This document shows positions 9,612 through 19,394 of a stretch of 64,000 nt of DNA, piece by piece (position 1 is the first letter of the stretch; each line of letters opens with the position of its first letter). The position numbers were made by a program, and so were the translations under genes. This DNA is from Methylocystaceae bacterium (GTDB taxonomy: Bacteria; Pseudomonadota; Alphaproteobacteria; Rhodospirillales; Terasakiellaceae), in contig JABXIG010000019.1 in NCBI GenBank assembly GCA_013373205.1, positions 120,310 to 184,309 on the forward strand. The letters are read 5' to 3'. The notes under the pieces were generated by a model. That model did no database searches. It worked only from the letters and a program-made list of their open reading frames with translations, and was not told where the DNA came from.

Positions 9612-9631
9612 CCAAATTTAATTATATTTGG
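9612..9631 (+). terminator. Possible weak hairpin after the transporter gene
   Basis: CCAAAT and ATTTGG form six-base arms around an AT-only spacer just after the transporter stop codon. There is no clean T-run, so this is at best a weak terminator. Confidence 0.25.
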
Positions 9632-9708
9632 AGTTAGGTGACTTACATCACAATAATATAATATAGCAGCTGATAGGGTAGCTTAGTTTACATTTTAGGG
9701 GCATTCGT

Positions 9709-10962
9709 ATGGCGTTTTGGCAGCAATATAAAAGAGGTATTCTTCCTTTTCTCATTTTGGCTGTGGCTATAGCTATTTTTGTTGTACTGGAACTGACCAA
9801 ACCGACCCCGGCCTTACAAGAAGTCGAAGAACGGTTTTGGCCGATTACTGCCCAAACCGTCAGTTTTTCTGATGTTCGCCCCAGCTTTCAAAGCTTTGGC
9901 GAAATTCGTGCTGGTCGGGATGCGGAATTACGTGCTCAAGTGTCCGGTCAGGTGGTCTCTTTACATGATCGACTAGGCGATGGCGCATCGGTACACGCTG
10001 GCGAAGTTCTTGTCGTGATCGATGATTTTGATTATGTTGCCACCCGCACAGAACGTGAAGCTGATCTGGCCGAAACCCAAGCAAAGTTGGTCGAGTTACA
10101 AACCGTTCTGGCTGGCGAAGAAAAACTGCTGCCCGGTGATAAAAATCAGGTTGCCATTGCCTCGCGCGAGTTGGAACGTCAGCGCAAATTGTTAAAACGC
10201 AAAGCGGTCAGTAAAAAAGCCTATGACGATGCCCAGTCCCAGTTAAGTGATCGAAAGCAGAATGTGCTGGTGCGCGAACAGACGATTGCCCGGCTTAATA
10301 CTCAGATTATTCAGGCGCAATCCGCTGTGCAAAAGGCAGAGACTGCATTAAGCAAAGCCCAACGTGATGTGGAGGATACACAGCTTAAGGCCCCGTTTGA
10401 CGGTTTTTTGAGCGATCTTGATGTCAGCGAAGGCAAGCAGGTGTCGACCTCGGATCGTTTAGGTCGTTTGATTTCGCTGGAAAAACTGGAAGCAAGTTTT
10501 CATATCCCCGAAGCCGATTACGCCCGTCTTACCCGAAAAGAACCTTTATCCGGGCGCAAAGTGCAAATCACCTTGCAGCGCGGGGAAACGACAAATCAAT
10601 ATGACGGCACGATTGTGCGCATTGATGCCCGTGTGGATGCACAGACAGGCGGGCGCAAGGTTTTTGCTGCCCTGTCCGGATTGACGTTACAAACTGACCT
10701 GCGCCCCGGTGTATTTGTTGGCGTATCCGTTCCGGATGCGCTTTATGAAAATGTCGTGCGTCTGCCTGCACGCGCCCTTCATGGCACGGACCATGTTTAT
10801 GTGGTTCATGAAGGACGTTTGCAAAAACGTATGGTCACACTGGCTGTACGCGATGGGGACCATGTTTTGATTTCTGACGGTTTAAGTGCAGGTGATATGG
10901 TTGCCATTACCCGTTTTGCCCAGATGGGGCCGGGCATTAAGGTCAAGGTGGTCGCGCCATGA
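9709..10962 (+). CDS. RND efflux periplasmic adaptor (membrane fusion protein)
   Basis: The 417-residue protein bridges the inner-membrane RND pump to an outer-membrane channel. A single N-terminal anchor (residues about 10-30) is followed by a lipoyl-type half (AELRAQVSGQVVSL), a long coiled-coil hairpin (about 105-220), the second lipoyl half (LKAPFDGFLSDLDVSEGKQV), and a beta-barrel/membrane-proximal part. No outer-membrane channel gene follows, so a shared TolC-like partner elsewhere is likely. The stop codon overlaps the pump start by four bases (ATGA), indicating translational coupling. Confidence 0.93.
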   Translation: MAFWQQYKRGILPFLILAVAIAIFVVLELTKPTPALQEVEERFWPITAQTVSFSDVRPSFQSFGEIRAGRDAELRAQVSGQVVSLHDRLGDGASVHAGEVLVVIDDFDYVATRTEREADLAETQAKLVELQTVLAGEEKLLPGDKNQVAIASRELERQRKLLKRKAVSKKAYDDAQSQLSDRKQNVLVREQTIARLNTQIIQAQSAVQKAETALSKAQRDVEDTQLKAPFDGFLSDLDVSEGKQVSTSDRLGRLISLEKLEASFHIPEADYARLTRKEPLSGRKVQITLQRGETTNQYDGTIVRIDARVDAQTGGRKVFAALSGLTLQTDLRPGVFVGVSVPDALYENVVRLPARALHGTDHVYVVHEGRLQKRMVTLAVRDGDHVLISDGLSAGDMVAITRFAQMGPGIKVKVVAP

Positions 10963-13900
10963 GTTTGGGACATAACGAAAGCCGGTTTAATCTGGTCAGC
11001 CTGTTCACCCGCCACCGCACGGCCCCAAACCTGTTGATGTTTTTAATGGTGCTGTTGGGTGTTGTTTCCCTCGTGCGCCTAAATGTGCAGTTTTTCCCGA
11101 ATTTCGGTATCGATGTCATTACGGTTAATGTCACATGGTCCGGTGCCGGCGCGGAAGATGTGGACGCCAATATCGTGCAGGCGCTTGAGCCAGAGTTACG
11201 TTTTTTAGATAACGTCAAACATGTAAAATCCACTTCGAACGAAGGGTCGGCCAGTATTTCCATAGAATTTGAAGCCGGCACCGAAATGCAGACGGCCCTA
11301 TCCAATGTGGAAACGGCTGTCGCGCAGGTGACGACTTTGCCAGAAGACAGCGAAAAGCCCGTCATCAACAGGGTTGTGCGCTATGAACCCATCACCCGGT
11401 TGTTGCTCTCCGGCCCTTATCCCGAAAGCGCGCTAAAGGCCATGGCAAAGGAATTGCGCGATGAATTGTTGGCACGTGGCGTGGATAAAGTGGATTTAAA
11501 TGGTGCGCGCGATGAAGAAATATGGGTGGAGGTTCTGCCCGAAACCCTGCGCCGTCTGGACCTGAGCATTAAGGATATCGCAACACGTATTCAGCAAATT
11601 TCGCAAGATATTCCGGCAGGTGAGACAGGCGGCGGGCAGGCAAAACAAATCCGCGGCCTGGGTGAGGTCAAAACAGCCGAAGGTGTCGCGGAAATTGAAG
11701 TCCGTTCTCGCGAAAATGGCGAGAAAATCCGACTTAAAGACATTGCGAAAATCAGCGAAAATTTTGATGCAGACGGGGCCGAAATCCGTTTCGATCAAAT
11801 GAAAGCAATCGAATTGCAGGTCCGTCGCTCAACCACGGCCGATGCGTTGAAAGTCGATGATATTGTCAGCCAGTTTATCAGAGAAGTTCGCCCCACGCTT
11901 CCGGCAAATGTGCGACTTGATCAATATGAAATTCAGGCTGATCTGATCCGTGATCGGATTGATTTGCTGGTAAATAATGGCCTGTCCGGTCTTGTTCTTG
12001 TGCTGGCAATTTTATTTTTATTCTTAAATTCGCGCGTGGCCTTTTGGGTGGCCATCGGTATTCCGGTTTCGTTGTTGGCGACCATGTTTGTGATGGGTTT
12101 GTCGGGCCAGACCATCAATATGATTAGCCTGTTCGGCCTGATTATGGCGATCGGGATTGTGGTGGATGATGCGATTGTGGTGGGGGAACATTCTGAAACC
12201 CTGCGCCGTCGGGGTTTATCGCCCGTTGAAGCAGCGGAAGCAGGCGCTCTGCGCATGATGGTGCCTGTCTTTGCATCCAGTCTGACCACCATTGCCGCCT
12301 TCATGCCGTTGCTTGCGATTTCCGATATCATGGGGCAAATCATTGCGGCCATTCCCTTTGTTGCGATTGCTGTGATTGTGGCCAGTTTGATTGAATGTTT
12401 CCTCGTTTTGCCCGGTCATATGCGTCATGCTTTAAAAGGTAAACCAGAAGAAAGCCGGGGATTTCGCAAAACGTTTAATGAAAAATTCGATCATTTTCGC
12501 GATGGGGTTTTCAGCCGTTTCATTGATCGTGTACTGAGCTATCGCTATGTTGCGATAGCTCTTGCTTTTGGTGCTTTGATTATTTGCATAGGTCTTGTTT
12601 CCGGTGGGCGTGTGGGCTTTCAGTTCTTTAAAGGACCAGAGGCCGAACGTATTTTCGCCAATGTGGAAATGGTTGCAGGAAGCCCACGCGAAGAAACACA
12701 GGTCATGGTAGATGAGCTGGAACGTGCGTTGTTACGAACTGATGAAGCTTTGGGCGGCGGGCTGGTCATTACCCATGTGGCGAAGGTAGGAACGCGTGTT
12801 TCAAGTGCTGGGGGTCATGGTGGCGGGGGCGGCGGTGCTGGCAGTGATCATCTGGGTGGCATTTATCTGGAACTTTTGGCATCTGACCAACGCGATGTAC
12901 GCACCGAAGATTTTACTGACGAATGGCGCAGGCAGACCGAATTTAAAGCCGGATTAGAACGTTTGACCCTGATTCCTGCGACGGCGGGTCCACCGGGACG
13001 TGATGTAGATGTGCGCATTCAAGGCAATGATATCAAACACTTGAAACAAGCTGCTAGCGAGGTGATTGATCTTTTAAAACGTTATCCCGGTGTGTCAGCC
13101 TTGGAAGATGATCTACCGTTTGGAAAAGAAGAAGCGATCTTGGAATTAAGCCCGCATGGCAAAGCCTTGGGCTTTACCACCGATGATGTGGCACGACAGG
13201 TGCGTGATAATTTTGATGGGGCTATTGCCAAACGTTTCCCGCGCGGGGATGAAGAAGTTTTGATCCGTGTGCAGTTTGACCGCGCCCATATCGGTCAAAC
13301 AAGTCTGGATCAACTTTATATCCGTAGCCCCAATGGGACGGAAGTTCCATTAAGTCAGGTGGCAACGCTGCGCACCAAAACAGGTTTTGCCAGCGTGAAA
13401 CGCGAAGATGGCACCCGTCAGGTGTCTATTACAGGGGAGTTGAACAAAAGCCTGACCAGCACGGATTTGGTGATTGAGGCCTTAAAGCGCGATGGTGTGG
13501 ATGAAATTGCGCGCAAGCATGATGTTCACGTCAGCTTCGCAGGTAAGGCGGAAGAACAAAAACGCACCTTTGGTGATATGATTACGGGTGTCATTGTCGG
13601 CTTTAGTGGGATTTATATTATTCTGGCATGGGTGTTTTCCAGTTATTCCAAACCTGTCGTTGTTATGTCGGTGATCCCCTTTGGTTTTGTCGGGGCATGT
13701 GTCGGTCATTTTGTCATGGGCTATGATCTGACCATGTTATCCCTTGTGGCGCTTGTCGGCTTAAGCGGCATTGTGGTCAATGACAGCATCATTCTGGTTA
13801 GTACGGTGAAAGAACATCTTGATATGGGCAAGCCTGCGATGGAAGCCATTAAACGCGGCACGGTCGATCGCCTGCGCGCCGTCATTCTGACATCGGCTAC

Positions 13901-14096
13901 GACCATTGGCGGATTGACCCCATTGATGTTTGAAACCAGTTTGCAGGCCCAGTTCCTGATCCCGATGGCGATTACCATTGTCTTTGGTTTGATGGTGGCA
14001 ACGATGCTGGTTCTTGTCGTGGTGCCTGCGCTCTTAGCAGTGCTGGAAGATATAAAAAAGATGAGGGGGATTCCCTTTCGAACAAAAAATGTTTAG
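10959..14096 (+). CDS. RND efflux pump inner-membrane transporter (AcrB/HAE1 type)
   Basis: At 1045 residues this is a full-length RND permease with 12 expected membrane helices and two large periplasmic loops. It exports drugs or other hydrophobic compounds using the proton gradient. The membrane core shows GLIMAIGIVVDDAIVVGEH, with the adjacent aspartates expected for proton relay, and GLSGIVVNDSIILVST in the second half. An unusual glycine-rich tract (SSAGGHGGGGGGAGSDH, 615-631) lies in the second periplasmic region. The substrate is unknown. Its start overlaps the adaptor gene, and no regulator gene is adjacent. Confidence 0.93.
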   Translation: MSLGHNESRFNLVSLFTRHRTAPNLLMFLMVLLGVVSLVRLNVQFFPNFGIDVITVNVTWSGAGAEDVDANIVQALEPELRFLDNVKHVKSTSNEGSASISIEFEAGTEMQTALSNVETAVAQVTTLPEDSEKPVINRVVRYEPITRLLLSGPYPESALKAMAKELRDELLARGVDKVDLNGARDEEIWVEVLPETLRRLDLSIKDIATRIQQISQDIPAGETGGGQAKQIRGLGEVKTAEGVAEIEVRSRENGEKIRLKDIAKISENFDADGAEIRFDQMKAIELQVRRSTTADALKVDDIVSQFIREVRPTLPANVRLDQYEIQADLIRDRIDLLVNNGLSGLVLVLAILFLFLNSRVAFWVAIGIPVSLLATMFVMGLSGQTINMISLFGLIMAIGIVVDDAIVVGEHSETLRRRGLSPVEAAEAGALRMMVPVFASSLTTIAAFMPLLAISDIMGQIIAAIPFVAIAVIVASLIECFLVLPGHMRHALKGKPEESRGFRKTFNEKFDHFRDGVFSRFIDRVLSYRYVAIALAFGALIICIGLVSGGRVGFQFFKGPEAERIFANVEMVAGSPREETQVMVDELERALLRTDEALGGGLVITHVAKVGTRVSSAGGHGGGGGGAGSDHLGGIYLELLASDQRDVRTEDFTDEWRRQTEFKAGLERLTLIPATAGPPGRDVDVRIQGNDIKHLKQAASEVIDLLKRYPGVSALEDDLPFGKEEAILELSPHGKALGFTTDDVARQVRDNFDGAIAKRFPRGDEEVLIRVQFDRAHIGQTSLDQLYIRSPNGTEVPLSQVATLRTKTGFASVKREDGTRQVSITGELNKSLTSTDLVIEALKRDGVDEIARKHDVHVSFAGKAEEQKRTFGDMITGVIVGFSGIYIILAWVFSSYSKPVVVMSVIPFGFVGACVGHFVMGYDLTMLSLVALVGLSGIVVNDSIILVSTVKEHLDMGKPAMEAIKRGTVDRLRAVILTSATTIGGLTPLMFETSLQAQFLIPMAITIVFGLMVATMLVLVVVPALLAVLEDIKKMRGIPFRTKNV

Positions 14097-14120
14097 GCTG
14101 TCTTTCTTTCGCTAGCAACA

Positions 14121-15782
14121 ATGAAGACGGTTATGAGTGACCTGACAAACAGCCCCGCTTGGAAAGCCCTTCTTTCCCACCATGAGGACATTAAACCGCA
14201 GCATATGCGCGACATGTTCGAGAAAGACCCGGATCGTTTTGAAAAATTTTCCGTGCGTTCCAGCGGAATATTGCTGGATTATTCCAAAAACCGTATCACC
14301 GAAGAAACCATGAACTTGCTGGGTGATCTGGCACGTCATTGCGGCGTGGAAGAAGCACGTAATCGCATGTTTGCGGGCGAACATATTAATATCACCGAAG
14401 ATCGCGCCGTTTACCATATGGCCCTGCGCAACCGATCTGAACGCCCTATGAAAGTGGATGGCGAAGATGTCATGCCCGATGTCCGCCATGTTCTGAACAA
14501 AGTACGCCGTTTCAGTGAAGATGTGCGCAAAGGCCATTGGCGCGGTGTGACAGGACGTCATATCAAGACCGTGGTCAATATCGGTATCGGCGGGTCTGAC
14601 TTGGGCGTCATTATGGCCCTGCAATCCTTGCGGAGTTATCAGCGCGATGATTTGACCCCGCGCTTTATTTCCAACGTGGATAGTTCGCATTTGGTCGAAA
14701 CTTTGCGTAATTTGGACCCGGAAACCACACTGTTTATCGTGGCGTCCAAGACCTTTACCACACAAGAAACCATGCTAAATGCGACCTCTGCCCGGTCCTG
14801 GCTGGTGAAACGCTTGGGCACAGAAGCGGTGCGCAAACATTTTGTTGCGGTTTCCACCAACGAAGAAAAAGTCTGTGATTTCGGTATTGACCCCGATTAC
14901 ATGTTCCCTTTCTGGGATTGGGTCGGCGGGCGTTATTCGGTCTGGTCTGCCATTGGTCTGGCCATCGCGCTGGTGATCGGTTTTGACAAGTTTGAAGAAA
15001 TGCTCGAAGGCGCGCATGCCATGGATGAACATTTCCGCACATCGCCTATTGAACATAATATGCCGATTATCATGGCGTTATTGGGCGTGTGGTATGCCAA
15101 TTTCTTTGGCTGGTCCACCCATGCGGTACTGCCATATGACCAGTATCTGACGCGTTTTCCGCAATATCTTCAGCAGCTTGATATGGAAAGTAATGGCAAA
15201 CGCGTTGATCTTTCAGGTCGACCGCTGGATTACACCACAGGTCCGGTGATCTTTGGTCATGCAGGCACCAATGCGCAACATTCCTTTTTCCAATTGCTTC
15301 ATCAGGGTAGCTGGAACGTATCAATGGATTTCATCGGGGTGGCGAATAATCACCATCCATTGCGCGAACATCAAACCATTTTACTGTCGAATTTTCTGGC
15401 GCAAACAAAAGCCTTGATGTTGGGTAAAACCGAAGAAGAAGTACGCGCGGAAATGAAGGCAAAGGGTCTTAGCCAAAAACGCATTGATAAGCTGGCGGCA
15501 CATCGCACCTTCCCGGGTAATAAACCCAGCAATTCACTGGTTTTGCCATTGGTGACCCCGTTTACGGTCGGGCAATTGCTTGCGCTTTACGAACATAAAG
15601 TTTTCGTGCAGGGTATTATCTGGAACATCAATTCCTTTGACCAATGGGGCGTGGAATTGGGTAAGAAACTTGCCAAGGATCTGACGCCCAAACTGACTGG
15701 GGATGTGCCGATTATGGATGAAGATTCCTCCACCAAAGGTCTTTTGAAGTATATGAAACGATTAAAGAAAGAATTTATCTAA
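14121..15782 (+). CDS. pgi: Glucose-6-phosphate isomerase
   Basis: The 553-residue enzyme interconverts glucose 6-phosphate and fructose 6-phosphate in glycolysis and gluconeogenesis. Family motifs are NIGIGGSDLG (phosphate binding), FWDWVGGRYSVWSAIGL (PROSITE-type signature), LDMESNGKRVD (catalytic glutamate) and GHAGTNAQHSFFQLLHQG (catalytic histidine region). The length is that of the long bacterial Pgi. ATG 14133 is an alternative start that removes four residues; neither has a clear ribosome site. The TAA shares one base with the mutL ATG, so the two are coupled. Confidence 0.97.
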   Translation: MKTVMSDLTNSPAWKALLSHHEDIKPQHMRDMFEKDPDRFEKFSVRSSGILLDYSKNRITEETMNLLGDLARHCGVEEARNRMFAGEHINITEDRAVYHMALRNRSERPMKVDGEDVMPDVRHVLNKVRRFSEDVRKGHWRGVTGRHIKTVVNIGIGGSDLGVIMALQSLRSYQRDDLTPRFISNVDSSHLVETLRNLDPETTLFIVASKTFTTQETMLNATSARSWLVKRLGTEAVRKHFVAVSTNEEKVCDFGIDPDYMFPFWDWVGGRYSVWSAIGLAIALVIGFDKFEEMLEGAHAMDEHFRTSPIEHNMPIIMALLGVWYANFFGWSTHAVLPYDQYLTRFPQYLQQLDMESNGKRVDLSGRPLDYTTGPVIFGHAGTNAQHSFFQLLHQGSWNVSMDFIGVANNHHPLREHQTILLSNFLAQTKALMLGKTEEEVRAEMKAKGLSQKRIDKLAAHRTFPGNKPSNSLVLPLVTPFTVGQLLALYEHKVFVQGIIWNINSFDQWGVELGKKLAKDLTPKLTGDVPIMDEDSSTKGLLKYMKRLKKEFI

Positions 15783-17632
15783 TGGGCATTCGTCTTCTCC
15801 CCCAGACGCTCATTAACCAAATCGCCGCCGGTGAGGTGGTGGAACGCCCGGCTTCTGCCATGAAAGAATTGGTGGAAAATGCCATTGATGCGGGTGCCAG
15901 CCGCATTGATGTGGTGATGAAAGAAGGTGGCCGCGTGTTGCTGTCTGTCACCGATGATGGCTGTGGCATGGAACCGGATGAACTGGAACTGGCCGTGCAG
16001 CGCCACGCCACTTCTAAAATCCCCGATGAAGATTTGTTCAATATCGACACACTTGGTTTCCGTGGGGAGGCTTTGCCCTCCATCGGGTCAGTGTCGCGCA
16101 TGTCCATTACGTCACGCACCGAAAAAGCCGATAACGCCTGGTGTATCCGTGTGGAAGGTGGGGAAAAACAGGGACCGGAGCCAGCCGCCCATCCAAAGGG
16201 GACGCGCATTGAAGTGCGCGATCTTTTCTTTGCCACACCGGCCCGTTTGAAGTTTTTAAAAGCCCCCCGCACAGAATTGACCCACGGCATTGATGTGATT
16301 AAACGCCTTGCCATGTGCCATCCCGAGATCAGCTTTACCTTAGGCGATGGTGTGCGCACGCTCTTAAAATTGCCTGCGGCCCATGGTGATTTGTTTGAAG
16401 CTTTGCTGGAACGCCTGCGTGGAATTATGGGGAAAGACTTTGCCGAAAATGCCATCCCGATTGAGGCTGAACGCGAAAATGTGCGCCTGACAGGCCATAT
16501 CAGCTTGCCGACCTTGAATCGTGGCAACAATGCCTTGCAGTTTTTCTTTGTGAATGGTCGTCCGGTGAAAGATAAACAGCTTTATGGGGCGATTCGCGGG
16601 GCATATCGTGATTTCCTTGCCCATGACCGTCATCCCTTGTTGGCTCTTTTTATCGAACTGCCCCCGCGTGCGGTTGATGTGAACGTCCATCCCGCCAAGG
16701 CAGAGGTGCGCTTTCGTGATCCGCAAGGGGTGCGTGGTTTGATCGTCAGTGCCTTAAAACAGGCTTTAAGCGGCGCAGGTCATCTGGCGTCATCAACGGT
16801 CAGTGATGATGCGCTGGCAGCTATGCGCCCAGTGGATTATCGCCCCCACACCATTGACCCGGCTGCGGCTGAAATGGCGCGTGCAATTACTTCACAAAAC
16901 CGTAGCAGCAGTTTTGGACATTATATCCCTGAAGGCTTGCGCGAAAAAGCGGCTGAATTTCAGGCCCCGCTTTCAGGTTTTGATGCCCCGCCGCAAGCCA
17001 ATCTGCGTGAATCATCCGATACGCAAATGTCGGCACCGCCGGAACAGTACCCCCTTGGTGTGGCGCGCGCGCAACTGCATGAGACCTATATCATCGCCCA
17101 AAGCGGGGATGCGATTATCATGGTCGATCAACATGCTGCCCATGAACGTTTGGTTTACGAGCGCATTAAAAACGGGGTGGAAGAAAATGGTGTGAAGCGT
17201 CAGGGGTTGTTGATCCCCGAAGTGGTTGAACTCGATCTGGCTGATGCGGATCGACTGATCGCACGTGCGGCAGAACTGGAAGAACTCGGCCTCGTTTTAG
17301 AAAACTTTGGCTCCGGCACCGTGGTTGTGCGCGAAGTCCCCGCCATGCTTGGGGCGAAAGTCGATGTTCAGGGCTTGGTTAAAGACGTTGCCGACAGCCT
17401 CGCCGAAGTGGACGAAGCCATGTCCTTAAAAGACAAACTCATGGACGTCTGCGGTTCAATGGCCTGTCACGGAAGTATCCGCGCCGGACGTCGGCTGACC
17501 ATAGATGAAATGAACGCGCTCCTGCGTGAAATGGAAGCCACCCCACACAGCGGCCAATGTAAACATGGTCGGCCGACCTATGTGGAACTAAAACTTAAGG
17601 ATATTGAGCGACTGTTTGGCCGTAGTGGGTAA
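15782..17632 (+). CDS. mutL: DNA mismatch repair protein MutL with endonuclease motif
   Basis: The 616-residue protein links mismatch recognition by MutS to strand removal. The GHKL ATPase motifs are clear: E29 and N33 in KELVENAIDAGA, DDGCGM, and LGFRGEALPSIGSVS. A proline-rich, poorly conserved linker runs from about residue 340 to 420. The C-terminal domain contains DQHAAHERLVYE (449-460), which fits the DQHA(X)2E(X)4E nicking-endonuclease site, with further metal-site motifs ACHGSIRAG and CKHGRPT. This is the MutH-independent type. It is translationally coupled to pgi, and the next gene on the strand starts 11 bp downstream. Confidence 0.97.
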   Translation: MGIRLLPQTLINQIAAGEVVERPASAMKELVENAIDAGASRIDVVMKEGGRVLLSVTDDGCGMEPDELELAVQRHATSKIPDEDLFNIDTLGFRGEALPSIGSVSRMSITSRTEKADNAWCIRVEGGEKQGPEPAAHPKGTRIEVRDLFFATPARLKFLKAPRTELTHGIDVIKRLAMCHPEISFTLGDGVRTLLKLPAAHGDLFEALLERLRGIMGKDFAENAIPIEAERENVRLTGHISLPTLNRGNNALQFFFVNGRPVKDKQLYGAIRGAYRDFLAHDRHPLLALFIELPPRAVDVNVHPAKAEVRFRDPQGVRGLIVSALKQALSGAGHLASSTVSDDALAAMRPVDYRPHTIDPAAAEMARAITSQNRSSSFGHYIPEGLREKAAEFQAPLSGFDAPPQANLRESSDTQMSAPPEQYPLGVARAQLHETYIIAQSGDAIIMVDQHAAHERLVYERIKNGVEENGVKRQGLLIPEVVELDLADADRLIARAAELEELGLVLENFGSGTVVVREVPAMLGAKVDVQGLVKDVADSLAEVDEAMSLKDKLMDVCGSMACHGSIRAGRRLTIDEMNALLREMEATPHSGQCKHGRPTYVELKLKDIERLFGRSG

Positions 17633-17643
17633 GGGGATGGAAA

Positions 17644-19248
17644 GTGTCAATAGGCGTTAATGCACAAATAAAAAAAGCTGAACGAAGTATCAATAATAAT
17701 AATTTTGTTATTGCCGCAGAGTTATATTGCGAGATAGTTGCTAAATTCCCAAATAATGAAAAAGCAAAAAAAGGACTATCTCAACTTCAACAAGTTTTTT
17801 ATGGAACAAAACCAGATGTCGCTCAGCAGGTTGAAGGGTTTCTCAATAATGCCAATAACATAGATGCAAATCTGTTATTAAATCATGCTAAGACTTTACT
17901 GGCTCAGTACCCCTTTTTAGCATTGGTTCATAATTTATGCGGTGTTTTGTATGCGAGGTACCAGAATTTTGAAGATGCTATAAGCAGTTATCAAAAGGCA
18001 ATTTGTTTTGATCCTTTGTTTCAGGATGCTAAAAACAACCTGGCCAATGCTTACAATAATTATGGGAATCTTCTGGTCTCAGAACAACACTATGATAGTG
18101 CACTTCATAATTTTTCCCAAGCTATTGAATTAAATAATAAATTCCATGAAGCATATAACAATCTAGCAAATGTTTTTTATATCATGGGGGAAAAAGAAAA
18201 AGCGAAAGCGGCCATTAGAAAAGCTCTCAATATTAGGCCCAATTTTCCGGAAGGCCTGAAAAATTACAGCCGGATGTGTTCTGTTGAGGAACAGGACCCA
18301 TTCTTTAAATCTATGAAAGATATGTATGAACAGCAGAAGCTTGACCCTGTTCAGCTTTCACAATTATGTTTTGCCCTTGGTAAATCTTATGAGGACCAAA
18401 ATGAATTTGATCAGGCGTTTTCATTTTTCCATAAAGGGAATGCACTGAAAAAAGAGATTCTGTCTTATGATATATTAGAAGATGAAAAAATGTTTCAACA
18501 GATTCTCGAAAGAACCAGAGAACTTGTACAGCTTTCTTTTAAAATTTCACCTAAGGGGGTAACTCCTATTTTTGTTGTCGGTATGCCTCGTTCCGGTACG
18601 ACACTTGTAGAACAAATTCTCGCTAGCCATTCAGACATTTATGGCGCGGGGGAACTTATTTATTTAAATAATAAAATGTCGCGTACAGAAGGATTTATTC
18701 CTGAGAAAGTAGTTGATGTTCTGGAAGGATATCTTCAACATATTACCAAGCTGGCTGATAAAAGGTCATTTCTTGTTGATAAAATGCCATTGAACTTCCG
18801 CTGGACGGGTTTTTTATTATCGATCATACCCGAAGCAAAAATCATCGATGTGCGCCGTTCAGCAATTGCAACATGTTGGTCCAATTTTAAACATGATTTT
18901 GCAACGGGTGGAAATAACTTTTCTCATAATCTACAAGATGTATCAGCTTATTATAAAATGTATAAAAATTTGATGTCAGAATTCAGTCAATTATTTCCCG
19001 GACAGATTATAACGTTGGATTATGAAAATCTAACCAATACACCTGAGCAGGAAATTGAGGCACTTTTTAGGAAGTTAAATATTAAAATAGAGCGACAGTG
19101 CCTAACCCCTCATGAAACGAAAAGGAATGTGCACACAGCAAGTTCGGGACAGGTTCGGGAAAAAATCTATAAGGGAAGTTCTCAGCAATGGAAAAACTAT
19201 GAGAACCATCTCACCTCATTATTAAAAGAACTTGATGATAATAATTGA
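17644..19248 (+). CDS. TPR-sulfotransferase fusion protein
   Basis: The 534-residue protein joins an N-terminal TPR array (about residues 5-250) to a C-terminal sulfotransferase domain. The PAPS-binding 5' loop is VGMPRSGTTLVEQIL (P315 to T320), and a later segment IDVRRSAIATCWSNF fits the 3'-phosphate-binding region. It should transfer sulfate from PAPS to an unknown acceptor, often a glycan or protein in such TPR fusions. The GTG start has AGGGGA upstream. Base use is strikingly AT-rich: 13 of 60 bases are G or C at 18121-18180, against 34 of 60 at 17281-17340 in mutL, suggesting recent transfer. No signal peptide is seen. Confidence 0.88.
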   Translation: MSIGVNAQIKKAERSINNNNFVIAAELYCEIVAKFPNNEKAKKGLSQLQQVFYGTKPDVAQQVEGFLNNANNIDANLLLNHAKTLLAQYPFLALVHNLCGVLYARYQNFEDAISSYQKAICFDPLFQDAKNNLANAYNNYGNLLVSEQHYDSALHNFSQAIELNNKFHEAYNNLANVFYIMGEKEKAKAAIRKALNIRPNFPEGLKNYSRMCSVEEQDPFFKSMKDMYEQQKLDPVQLSQLCFALGKSYEDQNEFDQAFSFFHKGNALKKEILSYDILEDEKMFQQILERTRELVQLSFKISPKGVTPIFVVGMPRSGTTLVEQILASHSDIYGAGELIYLNNKMSRTEGFIPEKVVDVLEGYLQHITKLADKRSFLVDKMPLNFRWTGFLLSIIPEAKIIDVRRSAIATCWSNFKHDFATGGNNFSHNLQDVSAYYKMYKNLMSEFSQLFPGQIITLDYENLTNTPEQEIEALFRKLNIKIERQCLTPHETKRNVHTASSGQVREKIYKGSSQQWKNYENHLTSLLKELDDNN

Positions 19249-19394
19249 AACGTCGGCATTACATCGCCTGTCTCACATTTTAGTATGGCTATAAGGTGAT
19301 AGATGGTTTTACAGGAGAAGATATCCAAATATATTTGTTTGACTATAAGAAAGAGGCCGTTAGAGTGAGTACGATTATTAAATTGGTGGGAATT

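Noticed and set aside
11933..12352. Minus-strand open frames of 139 and 70 codons inside the RND pump gene
   Set aside because: They are antisense shadows of a well-supported transporter and have low-complexity composition.
14112..14765. 217-codon minus-strand frame opposite pgi
   Set aside because: It lies wholly antisense to conserved pgi sequence and shows no domain.
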